Assembly (NCBI RefSeq): GCF_011759585.1
Contig: NZ_JAAOYV010000002.1
Coordinates: forward strand, 62,001-126,000
Length of the DNA: 64,000 bases
DNA from: Frigoribacterium endophyticum
Lineage (GTDB): Bacteria; Actinomycetota; Actinomycetes; Actinomycetales; Microbacteriaceae
Reading direction: 5' to 3'
The stretch's first letter is position 1, and every line of letters starts with the position of its first letter. The notes beneath the pieces are model-generated. The model ran no database searches. It was given only the letters and a program-made list of their open reading frames with translations, and was not told the origin of the DNA. Below, in pieces: positions 46,526-54,390 of this stretch. A program made the translations under genes and the position numbers.

Positions 46526-49123
46526 ATGGGCCCGAAGGGACGCGGCGAGCGCGTGCAGGTCGGCGGCCACACGCTGCAGCTCACCAACCTCGACAAGGTC
46601 CTGTACCCGGCCACGGGCACGACCAAGGGAGACGTGCTCGGCTACTACGCCGCCGTCGCCGAGTGGATGCTGCCGCACGTCGAGGGCCGCCCGGCCACCC
46701 GCAAGCGCTGGGTGAACGGCGTCGACGGCCAGGTGTTCTTCGAGAAGAACCTGCCCGACTCGGCGCCGGAGTGGGTGGCGCGCCACGAGATCCAGCACAG
46801 CGACCACGCCAACACGTACCCGCTCGTCAACGACCTCGCGACGCTGACCTGGCTCGGCCAGGTCGCCGCGCTCGAGGTGCACGTGCCGCAGTGGCGCTTC
46901 GGCCCGCGCGGCGCGCAGCGGAACCCCGACCGGCTCGTGCTCGACCTCGACCCGGGCGAGGGCGTCGGCCTCGCCGAGTGCGTCGAGGTCGCGCAGCTGC
47001 TGCGGCCGCTCCTCGAGGGCATGGGCCTCGAGCTCGTGCCGGTCACGAGCGGCAGCAAGGGCGTCCACCTCTACGCGCGGCTCGACGGCGGGCAGACGAG
47101 CGCCCAGGTCAGCGACGTCGCCCACGAGCTCGCCCGGGCCGTCGAGGCCGACCACCCCGACCTCGTGATCAGCACGATGGGCAAGGCCGACCGCCGCGGC
47201 AAGGTGCTGCTCGACTGGTCGCAGAACAACGGGAACAAGACCACCGTCGCGCCGTACTCGCTGCGCGGGCGCGAGCGGCCGACGGTCGCGACGCCGCGCA
47301 CCTGGCGCGAGCTGGCGTCGAGGCAGCTGGGGCAGCTGGAGTACCCCGAGGTGCTGGCGCGCCTGCGGCGACGCGGCGACCCGTTGGCCGACGTGTCGAG
47401 CGGCACGCCCGTGCCGCCGGGTGAGCTCGGCGACGACATGCGCAACACCGAGTCGCCGGAGCACGATCCGTCGGGCGACGGCGAGACCCGCCAGCGCCGC
47501 GACAGGCTCGCGACGTACCGCTCCATGCGCGACCCCGCCAAGACGCGCGAGCCCGTGCCCGCCGAGGCGCCGCCGACGAGCGACGGCCGCAGCTTCGTCA
47601 TCCAGGAGCACCACGCGAGCCGCCTGCACTGGGACTTCCGCCTCGAGCACGACGGCGTGCTGGTCAGCTGGGCGCTGCCGAAGGGCGAGCCCGACGACCC
47701 CGGCCAGAACCACCTCGCCGTCCAGACCGAGGACCACCCGCTCGAGTACGGCACCTTCGAGGGCACGATCGCGAAGGGCGAGTACGGCGCGGGCGAGGTC
47801 ACCATCTGGGACTCCGGCACGTACGAGCTCGAGAAGTGGCGGGAGGGCGAGGAGGTCATCGCGGTGCTGCACGGCGAGCAGCGCGGCAGCCGGCGGGTCG
47901 CCCTCATCCACACCGGGCACGGCGGCGGGTCGTCGGAGAAGAACTGGCTGATCCACCGCATGGCCGACGACGCGGGACGCGCGGGCGCCGACGGGCACGG
48001 CGGTCACGGCGGCCACGGCGGCCACGGCTCGACGGGGGCCGCCGCAGGGAAGAAGAAGAAGGGCCGGACGGTGATCGGCTCGGGGGCCGGCAGCGGGGCC
48101 GCCCGCTCGACCCGCGACTCCTCGGGGTCGTCGCCGTCGTCGAGCGGCCGCGGCGACGCGGGCGACCTCGAGCCCGTCTCCCCCATGCTCGCCGTCGCCG
48201 GCACCGCGGCCGACGTCGACGACGACTGGGCCTACGAGATGAAGTGGGACGGCATCCGCGCGGTCGCCGTCGTCCAGGGCGACCGCGTCACCCTGACCAG
48301 CCGCAACGGCCACGACCTGACGCCCGCCTACCCCGAGCTGCAGGCGCTCGCAGGCCTCGTCGACAGCGAGGGAGGCGCGGTGCTCGACGGCGAGGTCGTG
48401 GCCGTCGACGAGACCGGTCGCCCCGACTTCGGCCTGCTGCAGACGCGGATGGGCCTGACGAAGCCCCGCGAGGTGGAGGCCGCGGCGAAGGGCGCGCCCG
48501 TGCGGTACCTGCTCTTCGACGTGCTGCACGCCGAGGGCAGGTCGCTCGTGCGACGCACGTACGACGAGCGCCGCGAGGTGCTCGAGCGCGTGGTGCGGCC
48601 GGAGGGCGCGGTCGACGTGCCGGTCGTCTTCGACGGCGACCTGGAGGCGGCGATGCGGACGTCGCAGCGCCTCCGGCTGGAGGGGGTCGTGGCGAAGCGC
48701 CGCGACGCGGCCTACAGCCCCGGCCGGCGCTCGCGGGCCTGGATCAAGATGAAGCACCACGCGACCCAGGAGGTGGTGATCGCCGGGTGGCGGCCCGGCA
48801 ACGGTCGCCGCGCCTCCGGGGTGGGCTCGCTGCTGATGGGCGTGCCGGGCGACGACGGGCTGACGTACGTCGGGCGCGTCGGCACCGGGTTCCGCGACCG
48901 CGACCTCGACGAGCTGCTCACCGAGTTCCGCCGCGTCGAGAGGAAGACCAGCCCGCTCGTCGACGTGCCGGCGGCCGACGCCCGCGACGCGCACTGGATC
49001 ACGCCGTCGCGCGTCGGCGAGGTGTCGTTCGCGGAGTGGACCTCGACCGGGCGGCTGCGGCAGCCGTCGTGGCGCGGCTGGCGACCCGACAAGTCGCCGG
49101 GCGACGTGGTGCGCGAGAGCTGA
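46526..49123 (+). CDS. ligD: Multifunctional ATP-dependent DNA ligase LigD (Pol-PE-Lig)
   Basis: An 865-residue NHEJ enzyme with three domains in the mycobacterial order. The primase-like polymerase (1-300) has the metal pair in VLDLDPGEG at residues 139-147, SGSKGVHLY, and the third Asp of LLDWSQNN. The 3'-phosphoesterase (about 335-480) has FVIQEHHASRLHWDFRLEHDG and ENHLA-like NHLAVQTEDHPLEYGTFEG with catalytic His residues. The ATP-dependent ligase (540-865) has the adenylated Lys573 in EMKWDGIRA and the C-terminal OB-fold. A GHGGHGGHGGHG linker lies near residue 490, followed by a KKKKG and Ser-rich spacer. SD GGAGG is 5 nt from the ATG, inside the recurrent GGAGGCGCG 9-mer. Confidence 0.95.
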   Translation: MGPKGRGERVQVGGHTLQLTNLDKVLYPATGTTKGDVLGYYAAVAEWMLPHVEGRPATRKRWVNGVDGQVFFEKNLPDSAPEWVARHEIQHSDHANTYPLVNDLATLTWLGQVAALEVHVPQWRFGPRGAQRNPDRLVLDLDPGEGVGLAECVEVAQLLRPLLEGMGLELVPVTSGSKGVHLYARLDGGQTSAQVSDVAHELARAVEADHPDLVISTMGKADRRGKVLLDWSQNNGNKTTVAPYSLRGRERPTVATPRTWRELASRQLGQLEYPEVLARLRRRGDPLADVSSGTPVPPGELGDDMRNTESPEHDPSGDGETRQRRDRLATYRSMRDPAKTREPVPAEAPPTSDGRSFVIQEHHASRLHWDFRLEHDGVLVSWALPKGEPDDPGQNHLAVQTEDHPLEYGTFEGTIAKGEYGAGEVTIWDSGTYELEKWREGEEVIAVLHGEQRGSRRVALIHTGHGGGSSEKNWLIHRMADDAGRAGADGHGGHGGHGGHGSTGAAAGKKKKGRTVIGSGAGSGAARSTRDSSGSSPSSSGRGDAGDLEPVSPMLAVAGTAADVDDDWAYEMKWDGIRAVAVVQGDRVTLTSRNGHDLTPAYPELQALAGLVDSEGGAVLDGEVVAVDETGRPDFGLLQTRMGLTKPREVEAAAKGAPVRYLLFDVLHAEGRSLVRRTYDERREVLERVVRPEGAVDVPVVFDGDLEAAMRTSQRLRLEGVVAKRRDAAYSPGRRSRAWIKMKHHATQEVVIAGWRPGNGRRASGVGSLLMGVPGDDGLTYVGRVGTGFRDRDLDELLTEFRRVERKTSPLVDVPAADARDAHWITPSRVGEVSFAEWTSTGRLRQPSWRGWRPDKSPGDVVRES

Positions 49124-49159
49124 GCCGCGCCTCCCCGCCGCATGGAGGAGACTCGGGGC

Positions 49160-50530
49160 ATGACAGACGCCCGCGGCCAGCGCATCGTGCTCGTGGTCGC
49201 GGTGCTCGCGTCGTTCGTGGCGTTCCTCGACGGATCGATCGTGACGGTCGCCCTGCCGGCCATCGCCGGCGAACTCGGCGGCGACCTCACGCTGCAGCAG
49301 TGGGTCGTCGACGCGTACCTGCTGACGCTCGGCTCGCTGATGCTCGTGGCCGGCTCGCTCAGCGACACCTTCGGGCGCGTCCGGGTGCTGCGCGCCGGGC
49401 TCGTCGCCTTCGCCGCCACGAGCGCGCTCGCGGCCCTCGCCCCCGACCCCGGCCTGCTCATCACGGCCCGCGCGCTGCAGGGCGTGGCCGCGGCCCTCCT
49501 CGTGCCGAGCAGCCTGGCCCTCATCACCTCGACCTACAGCGGCCCCGAGCAGGGCCGCGCCATCGGCCGCTGGACCGCCTGGACCGGGGTCGCCTTCCTC
49601 GTCGGCCCGCTCACCGGCGGCGCCCTCGTCGACACGATCGGCTGGCGCTGGGTCTTCGGGGTGGTGGTGCTGCCGGTGGCGGTGACGCTGGTGCTCATGA
49701 CGCGCCTCCCCGGCGACGCCCACCGCGGCACGCCCGACGCCCCCGCCCGCGTCGACGTGGTGGGCGCCGTGCTCGCCGCGGTGGGCCTCGCCGGGCCCGT
49801 GTTCGCGCTGATCGAGGGGCAGCGCGTCGGCTTCGGCACCTGGTTCGTCCTCGTGCCGCTCGTCGTCGGCCTCGTGGCCCTCGTGGCGTTCGTGACCTGG
49901 GAGCGGCGCACGCCGCACCCGATGATGCCGCTCGACCTCTTCCGCACCCGCGAGTTCACCGTCGGCAATCTGGCGACGGTGGGCCTCTACGCGGCGCTCA
50001 ACCTCGGCACGCTGACCATCCCGCTCGTCGTGCAGGAGCTCGCTGGCCTGTCGGCCACCGTCGCCGGGCTCGTCACGCTGCCGACGACGATCGTGTCGCT
50101 GCTCTTCTCCACCCTGTTCGGCACGCTCGCCGCGACGCACGGCCCCCGTCTGTTCATGACGGTCGGGCCGCTGATCACGGCGAGCGGGTTCGTCTGGATG
50201 CTGCTCGTCCGCGACCCGATCGACGTCTGGTGGCAGGTCGTGCCCGGCGTCGTGCTCTTCGGGTTCGGCCTCGCGGTGACGGTGGCGCCGCTGACCTCGG
50301 CCGTGCTGTCGCAGGTCTCGCCGGCCCGGTCGGGCATCGCCTCGGCGGTCAACAACGCGATCTCGCGCGTCGCCGGGCTCGTCGCCGTCGCGTTCCTCGG
50401 CGTGATCGCCGGAGGCGCGCTGACCGTCGACGGGTTCCACCGCGTCGTCGTCGTGGTCGCGGTGCTGCTCGTGGGGAGCGCCGCCGTGTCGTTCGTCGGT
50501 CTGCGGGGGTCGGGCCGCGCCTCCTCGTGA
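49160..50530 (+). CDS. MFS drug-exporter-like protein (DHA2/EmrB-type)
   Basis: A 456-residue major facilitator. VAVLASFVAFLDGSIVTVALPAIAGEL is the first helix typical of EmrB/QacA-type exporters, GSLSDTFGRVRVLRAG is motif A, and ITARALQGVAAALLVPSSLALITSTY is motif C, specific to antiporter-type exporters. The count of hydrophobic segments is about 13-14. Substrate unknown. The ATG at 49160 follows GAGACT by 6 nt, and also GGAGGAGA by 9 nt; the earlier in-frame ATG at 49142 has neither. The stop TGA lies inside the sequence TCGTGACCACTCG, a half of the hairpin family at 25400 and 51145. Confidence 0.88.
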   Translation: MTDARGQRIVLVVAVLASFVAFLDGSIVTVALPAIAGELGGDLTLQQWVVDAYLLTLGSLMLVAGSLSDTFGRVRVLRAGLVAFAATSALAALAPDPGLLITARALQGVAAALLVPSSLALITSTYSGPEQGRAIGRWTAWTGVAFLVGPLTGGALVDTIGWRWVFGVVVLPVAVTLVLMTRLPGDAHRGTPDAPARVDVVGAVLAAVGLAGPVFALIEGQRVGFGTWFVLVPLVVGLVALVAFVTWERRTPHPMMPLDLFRTREFTVGNLATVGLYAALNLGTLTIPLVVQELAGLSATVAGLVTLPTTIVSLLFSTLFGTLAATHGPRLFMTVGPLITASGFVWMLLVRDPIDVWWQVVPGVVLFGFGLAVTVAPLTSAVLSQVSPARSGIASAVNNAISRVAGLVAVAFLGVIAGGALTVDGFHRVVVVVAVLLVGSAAVSFVGLRGSGRASS

Positions 50531-50537
50531 CCACTCG
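50525..50537 (+). repeat. Solitary half-site of the GAGTGGTCACGA hairpin family
   Basis: TCGTGACCACTCG spans the MFS stop codon. The same 13-mer ends the 3' arms of the hairpins at 25400-25457 and 51145-51201, but no complementary arm lies nearby. Confidence 0.7.
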
Positions 50538-50548
50538 CGGCGGCGCGC

Positions 50549-50554
50549 TAGCGT
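50549..50554 (+). promoter_or_regulatory. -10 box of leaderless acetyltransferase gene
   Basis: TAGCGT, 6 nt before the GTG at 50561. Confidence 0.65.
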
Positions 50555-50560
50555 CGTCGG

Positions 50561-51121
50561 GTGCTCACCACCGACCGTCTCCTGCTGCGCCGCTGGCGCG
50601 ACGCCGACCGTGCCCCGTTCGCGGCGATGAACGCCGACCCCGTCGTGATGGAGTTCTTCCCCTCGACGCGCACGCCCGCCGAGTCCGACGCGCTGGTGGA
50701 CCGCATCGAGGCAGGCTTCGAGCGCGACGGCTTCGGCCTCTGGGCGGTGGAACAGCGGGCTGACGGCGAGTTCGTCGGCTTCGTCGGCCTGTCGCGTCCG
50801 TCGTTCGAGGTCGTCGCCGGGGGCCGGGCCCTCGTCGACCCCGTCGAGATCGGCTGGCGCCTCCGTCGCGACTCGTGGGGCCGGGGGCTCGCGACCGAGG
50901 CCGCGCGCGAGGTGCTGCGGCACGCGCTCGACCCTGCCGGTGCCGACCTGCCCGGCGTCGTGAGCTTCACGGCGGCGCTCAACCTGCGCTCCCGGGCGCT
51001 GATGGAGCGGATCGGCCTGCGGCGCGACCCGGCCGACGACTTCGCGCACCCGGCCCTGCCGCCGGGCCACCGCCTCCGGCCCCACGTCCTCTACCGGGCG
51101 GATCGCGCCTCGTCGGCCTAG
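50561..51121 (+). CDS. GNAT-family N-acetyltransferase (RimJ/RimL-like)
   Basis: A 186-residue GNAT enzyme transferring acetyl from acetyl-CoA. TDRLLLRRWRDADRAPFAAMNADPVVMEFFP is the usual RimJ/RimL-type start (TxRLxLRxW). EIGWRLRRDSWGRGLATEAAREVLRHAL contains the acetyl-CoA pyrophosphate-binding R-x-x-x-G-x-G/A pattern (RDSWGRGLAT). The ALNLRSRALMERIGLRR block is motif B. The acceptor (ribosomal protein N-terminus or a small amine) cannot be told. Start is the leaderless GTG. A long bidirectional hairpin follows. Confidence 0.9.
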   Translation: MLTTDRLLLRRWRDADRAPFAAMNADPVVMEFFPSTRTPAESDALVDRIEAGFERDGFGLWAVEQRADGEFVGFVGLSRPSFEVVAGGRALVDPVEIGWRLRRDSWGRGLATEAAREVLRHALDPAGADLPGVVSFTAALNLRSRALMERIGLRRDPADDFAHPALPPGHRLRPHVLYRADRASSA

Positions 51122-51144
51122 CCCCCCGTCGCCCGGGTCAGGGT

Positions 51145-51201
51145 CGAGTGGTCACGAACTGCGCCTCGACCGGGGTCGGAGCGACAGTTCGTGACCACTC
51201 G
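51145..51201. terminator. Hairpin between acetyltransferase and alcohol dehydrogenase genes (GAGTGG-type element B)
   Basis: Perfect 17-bp outer arms CGAGTGGTCACGAACTG (51145-51161) and CAGTTCGTGACCACTCG (51185-51201) with a partly paired 23-nt centre. The outermost 12 bp match element A at 25400-25457. Confidence 0.8.
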
Positions 51202-51323
51202 GCGGGGACGGGGAGGACGCGAGGGCGGGGCTGATCGCCAGGCGGCGGGGCGATGGTCGAACCGCAGCCGCGCGACACGGCGCCCGCTCACCGGCCGGCG
51301 ACGCCGCCTGACCCGGCACGCGG

Positions 51324-52571
51324 TCACCGCCCGCCGGCTCGCCCCGGCCGCACCCCGACCCGCACCGGCGCCCCCGGCGCGCTCGCGAGCCGCAGCGCGT
51401 CGTCGAGCTGCTCGAGCGGCACGACGTGCTCGACGAGCTCGGCGAACGGGTAGCGGTGCCGCTGCTCGGAGACGAACGCGACCGCGGCGACGAGGCTCGC
51501 GGGCGCGTAGTCGTGCACCCCGGTGAGGGTGAGCAGCCCCCGCTCCACCCTCTCGGGCAGCACCGGCACGGCCGCTCCCGGCGCGACCGGCCCGGCGAGC
51601 ACGACCACCCCGCCCACGCCGACCGTGTCGACGAGCAGCGCCACGGCGGCGGAGCTGCCCGAGGTCTCGAGGGCGACGGTGCGGTGGCGGCCCGAGCGGT
51701 CCACCTGCGCGAGCGCCCGGGCGAGGCTCAGCGGGCCCCGCGACTCCCCCGGGTCCGCGACCGCGGCCGCTCCGAAGCGGCACGCGAGCAGCCGCCGGCA
51801 CTCCGAGGCCTCGACGACCACGACCCGGGCCCCCGCCTGCGTCGCCATCGCCGTCGCCGCGAGCCCGCGCGCCCCGGCCCCCGAGACGACGACCACCTGC
51901 CCGCGGAGCGCCTCCGCGACCGCGCCCCCGGCCGCCAGGGCCAGCAGCGAGGAGGCGCGGTGCACGGCCTCCGCGGCGGTCGCGACCGCGCACGACGCGG
52001 GGGCGAGCACCTCGTCGGGCACCGCGTCGTCGTCGACGACGACGACCGCGGCCCCCCGGCGCACGTGGACGTGGCTGGCGAACCCGCCGCCGAGCTCCCA
52101 CGAGCGACGGACGGCCGCGTGCCCGTGCCGTTCGAGGCTCGCGCAGGCCTGCGGCAGCCCGCGGTGGCACTCCACGCACCGGCCGCACGCCACGACCACC
52201 GACCAGACGACGCGCATGCCCGGCAGCAGCCGGCGCCCGTCGACCGACCGCGCGTGCGCGTCGGCGTCGACGACGCGCCCCACCTGCTCGTGGCCGAGCA
52301 CGCACGGGGTCGCGCCCGGCCGACGCCCGGCGACGGTGTGCACGTCGGAGTCGCAGATCGTGGCGAGGTCGACCCGCACGAGCGCGTCGCCGCGCTGCAG
52401 CCGCACCCCGGGCACGGCGACGGCCTGCAGCGGGCGGCCCGGGCCCTGCCAGGTCATCGCGACCGCCGCCTCCGGCAGCACCAGGTCACGCCCCGGCGGC
52501 AGCGTCACGGGCCCCGTCGCGGTGCCGCCCGCGCCCCGCGCCCCCGCGCGGGTCGTCGCCCTGTTCGTCAT
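51324..52571 (-). CDS. Zinc-dependent alcohol dehydrogenase-like MDR protein
   Basis: A 415-residue medium-chain dehydrogenase. The catalytic Zn ligands are Cys in LATICDSDVHT, His-Glu in LGHEQVGRVV and a Cys downstream (CAVATAAEA). The structural zinc cluster is ACGRCVECHRGLPQACASLERHGH. The nucleotide fold follows as VVVSGAGARGLAATAMA with an acidic residue (VVEAS) favouring NAD+. The CDSDVHT-GRRPGATPCVLGHE and GLPQ-C blocks resemble alcohol dehydrogenases associated with phosphonate catabolism, but no phosphonate genes are nearby. An N-terminal extension of about 35 residues is low-complexity. It may be co-transcribed with gntK, which lies 117 bp upstream on the same strand. Confidence 0.8.
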   Translation of the reverse strand: MTNRATTRAGARGAGGTATGPVTLPPGRDLVLPEAAVAMTWQGPGRPLQAVAVPGVRLQRGDALVRVDLATICDSDVHTVAGRRPGATPCVLGHEQVGRVVDADAHARSVDGRRLLPGMRVVWSVVVACGRCVECHRGLPQACASLERHGHAAVRRSWELGGGFASHVHVRRGAAVVVVDDDAVPDEVLAPASCAVATAAEAVHRASSLLALAAGGAVAEALRGQVVVVSGAGARGLAATAMATQAGARVVVVEASECRRLLACRFGAAAVADPGESRGPLSLARALAQVDRSGRHRTVALETSGSSAAVALLVDTVGVGGVVVLAGPVAPGAAVPVLPERVERGLLTLTGVHDYAPASLVAAVAFVSEQRHRYPFAELVEHVVPLEQLDDALRLASAPGAPVRVGVRPGRAGGR

Positions 52572-52688
52572 GCCGTGCCGCCCCCGTCGCGCGCCGCGGC
52601 TCCGGTGCCCGCGTCGTGCCCCCGACGCTACGGAGCGCCGGTGATCGGCCGGCGTCCGGCAGGTGAACGAGAGGAGGCGCGGTGCCGG

Positions 52689-53306
52689 TCAGCGGGTCGG
52701 CGAGAGCCCCAGCAGCCGGATGACGTCGTCGGCCTCCTGCTCGGGCGTCTGCGTCGCGTCGACGACGATGTGGCGCTCGTCGGCCTGCGGCGGCTCGAGG
52801 GTCGCGAGCTGCGAGTCGAGCAGCGAAGCCGGCATGAAGTGGCCGGGGCGCGCCGCCATCCGGCCGCCGATGAGGTCGTTGCTGCCGCGGAGGTAGACGA
52901 AGACGACGTCGAGCTCGCGCAGCACGTCGCGGTAGCTGCGCTTGAGCGCCGAGCAGGTGATGACGCCGGGCACGCCCTGCATCGCGTGCTCGATGATCCA
53001 CGACGAGACGGTGTCGAGCCACGGCGCCCGGTCGTCGTCGTCGAGCGGCACGCCGGCCGCCATCTTCGCCACGTTCTCGTCGGGGTGGAGGTCGTCGCCC
53101 TCGGCGTGGTCCCAGCCGAGGCGCTCGGCGACCAGCGCCGCCACGGTCGACTTGCCCGAGCCCGAGACGCCCATCACGACGAGCACGGGGGCGCCCGACC
53201 AGCGGCGCGCGGTCTCGGGCACCTGCGCCGCGCCTCCGGTCGGCACGTCGCGGGAGGCGTCACGCAGCAGGGGGCCGGAGGCGGGAGTCGGGGAGGGAGA
53301 GGTCAT
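52689..53306 (-). CDS. gntK: Gluconokinase
   Basis: A 205-residue P-loop kinase phosphorylating D-gluconate to 6-phosphogluconate, an entry to the pentose phosphate pathway. About 40 unstructured residues precede the core. The core starts PVLVVMGVSGSGKSTVAALVAERLGW (Walker A) and continues EGDDLHPDENVAKMAAGVPLDDDDRAPWL, the substrate-binding block of GntK, then CSALKRSYRDVLR and PGHFMPASLLDSQLATLEPP. All are diagnostic. ATG 53306 has GGAAGGA 9 nt upstream. It diverges from a GntR-type regulator with a clear operator between, so it is very probably induced by gluconate. Confidence 0.95.
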   Translation of the reverse strand: MTSPSPTPASGPLLRDASRDVPTGGAAQVPETARRWSGAPVLVVMGVSGSGKSTVAALVAERLGWDHAEGDDLHPDENVAKMAAGVPLDDDDRAPWLDTVSSWIIEHAMQGVPGVITCSALKRSYRDVLRELDVVFVYLRGSNDLIGGRMAARPGHFMPASLLDSQLATLEPPQADERHIVVDATQTPEQEADDVIRLLGLSPTR

Positions 53307-53447
53307 GGTGTCGCGTCCTTCCGAGGACGCTTCTCTGCGACCTCGTCGTCTGGGGAGGGCCCGCGCGCACCGCCCGGCGGGGCGGCGTCGGTCGGCCGGT
53401 CGTGGAGGCCGGGGCTGCCGGTCTGCCATCCTGGGAGGACGCGCGGA

Positions 53448-53470
53448 TCTGAATAATCAGATTAATCAGA
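53448..53470. promoter_or_regulatory. AT-rich operator between gntK and the GntR regulator gene
   Basis: TCTGAATAATCAG followed by ATTAATCAGA forms a 23-bp dyad with one mismatched pair (TCTGAxTAATC centre GATTAxTCAGA). It is the most AT-rich stretch in a GC-rich window and lies 66 bp before the regulator start and 140 bp before gntK. It fits a dimeric FadR/GntR binding site controlling both genes. Confidence 0.7.
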
Positions 53471-53536
53471 CCCCAGGAGTGTGCCACACGGCGACTTCCC
53501 CCGGCAAGACGCCCGCGAGGGCTCAGGAAGACCACG

Positions 53537-54271
53537 ATGACGACCGGACTCCCCTCCGCCTCCCGCGACCGCGGGCTCCACGCCCGCGTCGTCGACGCAC
53601 TCGGCCAGGACATCGTCGACGGGCGCCTCGCCCCCGGCGCCATCCTCAACGTCGAGGCGATGAGCGAGCGGTTCTCGGTGTCACGGTCGGTTCTGCGCGA
53701 GGTGCTCCGCGTGCTCCAGTCGCTCGGGATGGTGGAGCCCCGGCAGCGCACCGGGACCCAGGTGCTGCCCCGCGCCTCCTGGGACCTGATGAGCCCGCAG
53801 GTGATCCTCTGGCGCGGCCGCGGCCCCGAGTACTTCACCCAGATGCGCGAGCTGCTCGAGCTGCGGCTCGGGCTCGAGCCGATGGCCGCCCGCCTCGGCG
53901 CGCTGACGCCAGACCCGCTGCAGGCCGCCGTCGTGCTGGAGGCCGCCCGCACGATGGTCGATGCCGACGCCGCGGGCGACGGGCCCCGCTACCTCGAGGC
54001 CGACGTCGCCTTCCACACCGCGCTGCTGCGCGGCTCGGGCAACCAGGTGATCGGGCACTTCGCCACCCAGGTCGAGGCCCTGCTGCGCACCCGCGTCGAG
54101 GAGGCCCGCGCGACGATCACCGACTGGACGCCCGCCGCCGCCGCCGCGCACCTCGCCCTCGCGGAGGCGCTCGCGGCCGGCGACGCCGACGTGGCGTTCC
54201 GCGCCGCGTGGGAACTGATCTCGGGCACGGTCGACGAGTTCGTCCGTGAGTCGGACGAGGAACTGCACTGA
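53537..54271 (+). CDS. gntR: GntR/FadR-family transcriptional regulator of gluconate use
   Basis: A 244-residue regulator. The winged-helix GntR domain (about 13-80) has VVDALGQDIVDGRLAPGAILN, the recognition-helix block SERFSVSRSVLREVLRVLQSLGMVEPRQRTGTQVLP. The FCD ligand-binding domain (95-235) has LELRLGLEPMAARLGA, the metal-binding DVAFHTALLRGSGN and HLALAEALAAGD helices, placing it in the FadR subgroup whose ligands are sugar acids and other carboxylates. Divergence from gntK and the shared operator imply control of gluconate use, with gluconate or 6-phosphogluconate as the likely effector. The ATG at 53537 has only a weak AGGA-like site. Confidence 0.9.
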   Translation: MTTGLPSASRDRGLHARVVDALGQDIVDGRLAPGAILNVEAMSERFSVSRSVLREVLRVLQSLGMVEPRQRTGTQVLPRASWDLMSPQVILWRGRGPEYFTQMRELLELRLGLEPMAARLGALTPDPLQAAVVLEAARTMVDADAAGDGPRYLEADVAFHTALLRGSGNQVIGHFATQVEALLRTRVEEARATITDWTPAAAAAHLALAEALAAGDADVAFRAAWELISGTVDEFVRESDEELH

Positions 54272-54279
54272 CCGCAAGC

Positions 54280-54301
54280 GTTCACGCGCCGTTCATCGCG
54301 G
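54280..54301 (+). promoter_or_regulatory. Two 11-nt repeats resembling a PHO box upstream of pit2
   Basis: GTTCACGCGCC (54280-54290) is followed directly by GTTCATCGCGG (54291-54301). A TAGCGT -10 box at 54319-54324 lies 17 bp downstream, so the second repeat occupies the -35 region, as at PhoP-activated promoters. Confidence 0.55.
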
Positions 54302-54318
54302 GCGGCCCGGCTCCGGCC

Positions 54319-54324
54319 TAGCGT
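54319..54324 (+). promoter_or_regulatory. -10 box of pit2
   Basis: TAGCGT; the transcription start would be near 54331, giving a leader of about 60 nt before the GGAGGGA ribosome binding site. Confidence 0.5.
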
Positions 54325-54390
54325 CGGCCGGGCAGGGGGCGCGGCGCCGCCGTCGCGACGCACCGGCCGCCCCTCGGAGGGACGACGACG

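Noticed and set aside
45368-51085. A 1905-codon open frame on the minus strand across the SDR, ligD and MFS genes, with similar giant frames at 14685-17867 and 19314-22982
   Set aside because: They are antisense shadows produced by the high GC content and strong third-position GC bias. Their translations are Arg/Gly/Ala/His-rich and lack family motifs, while the opposite strand holds clear genes.
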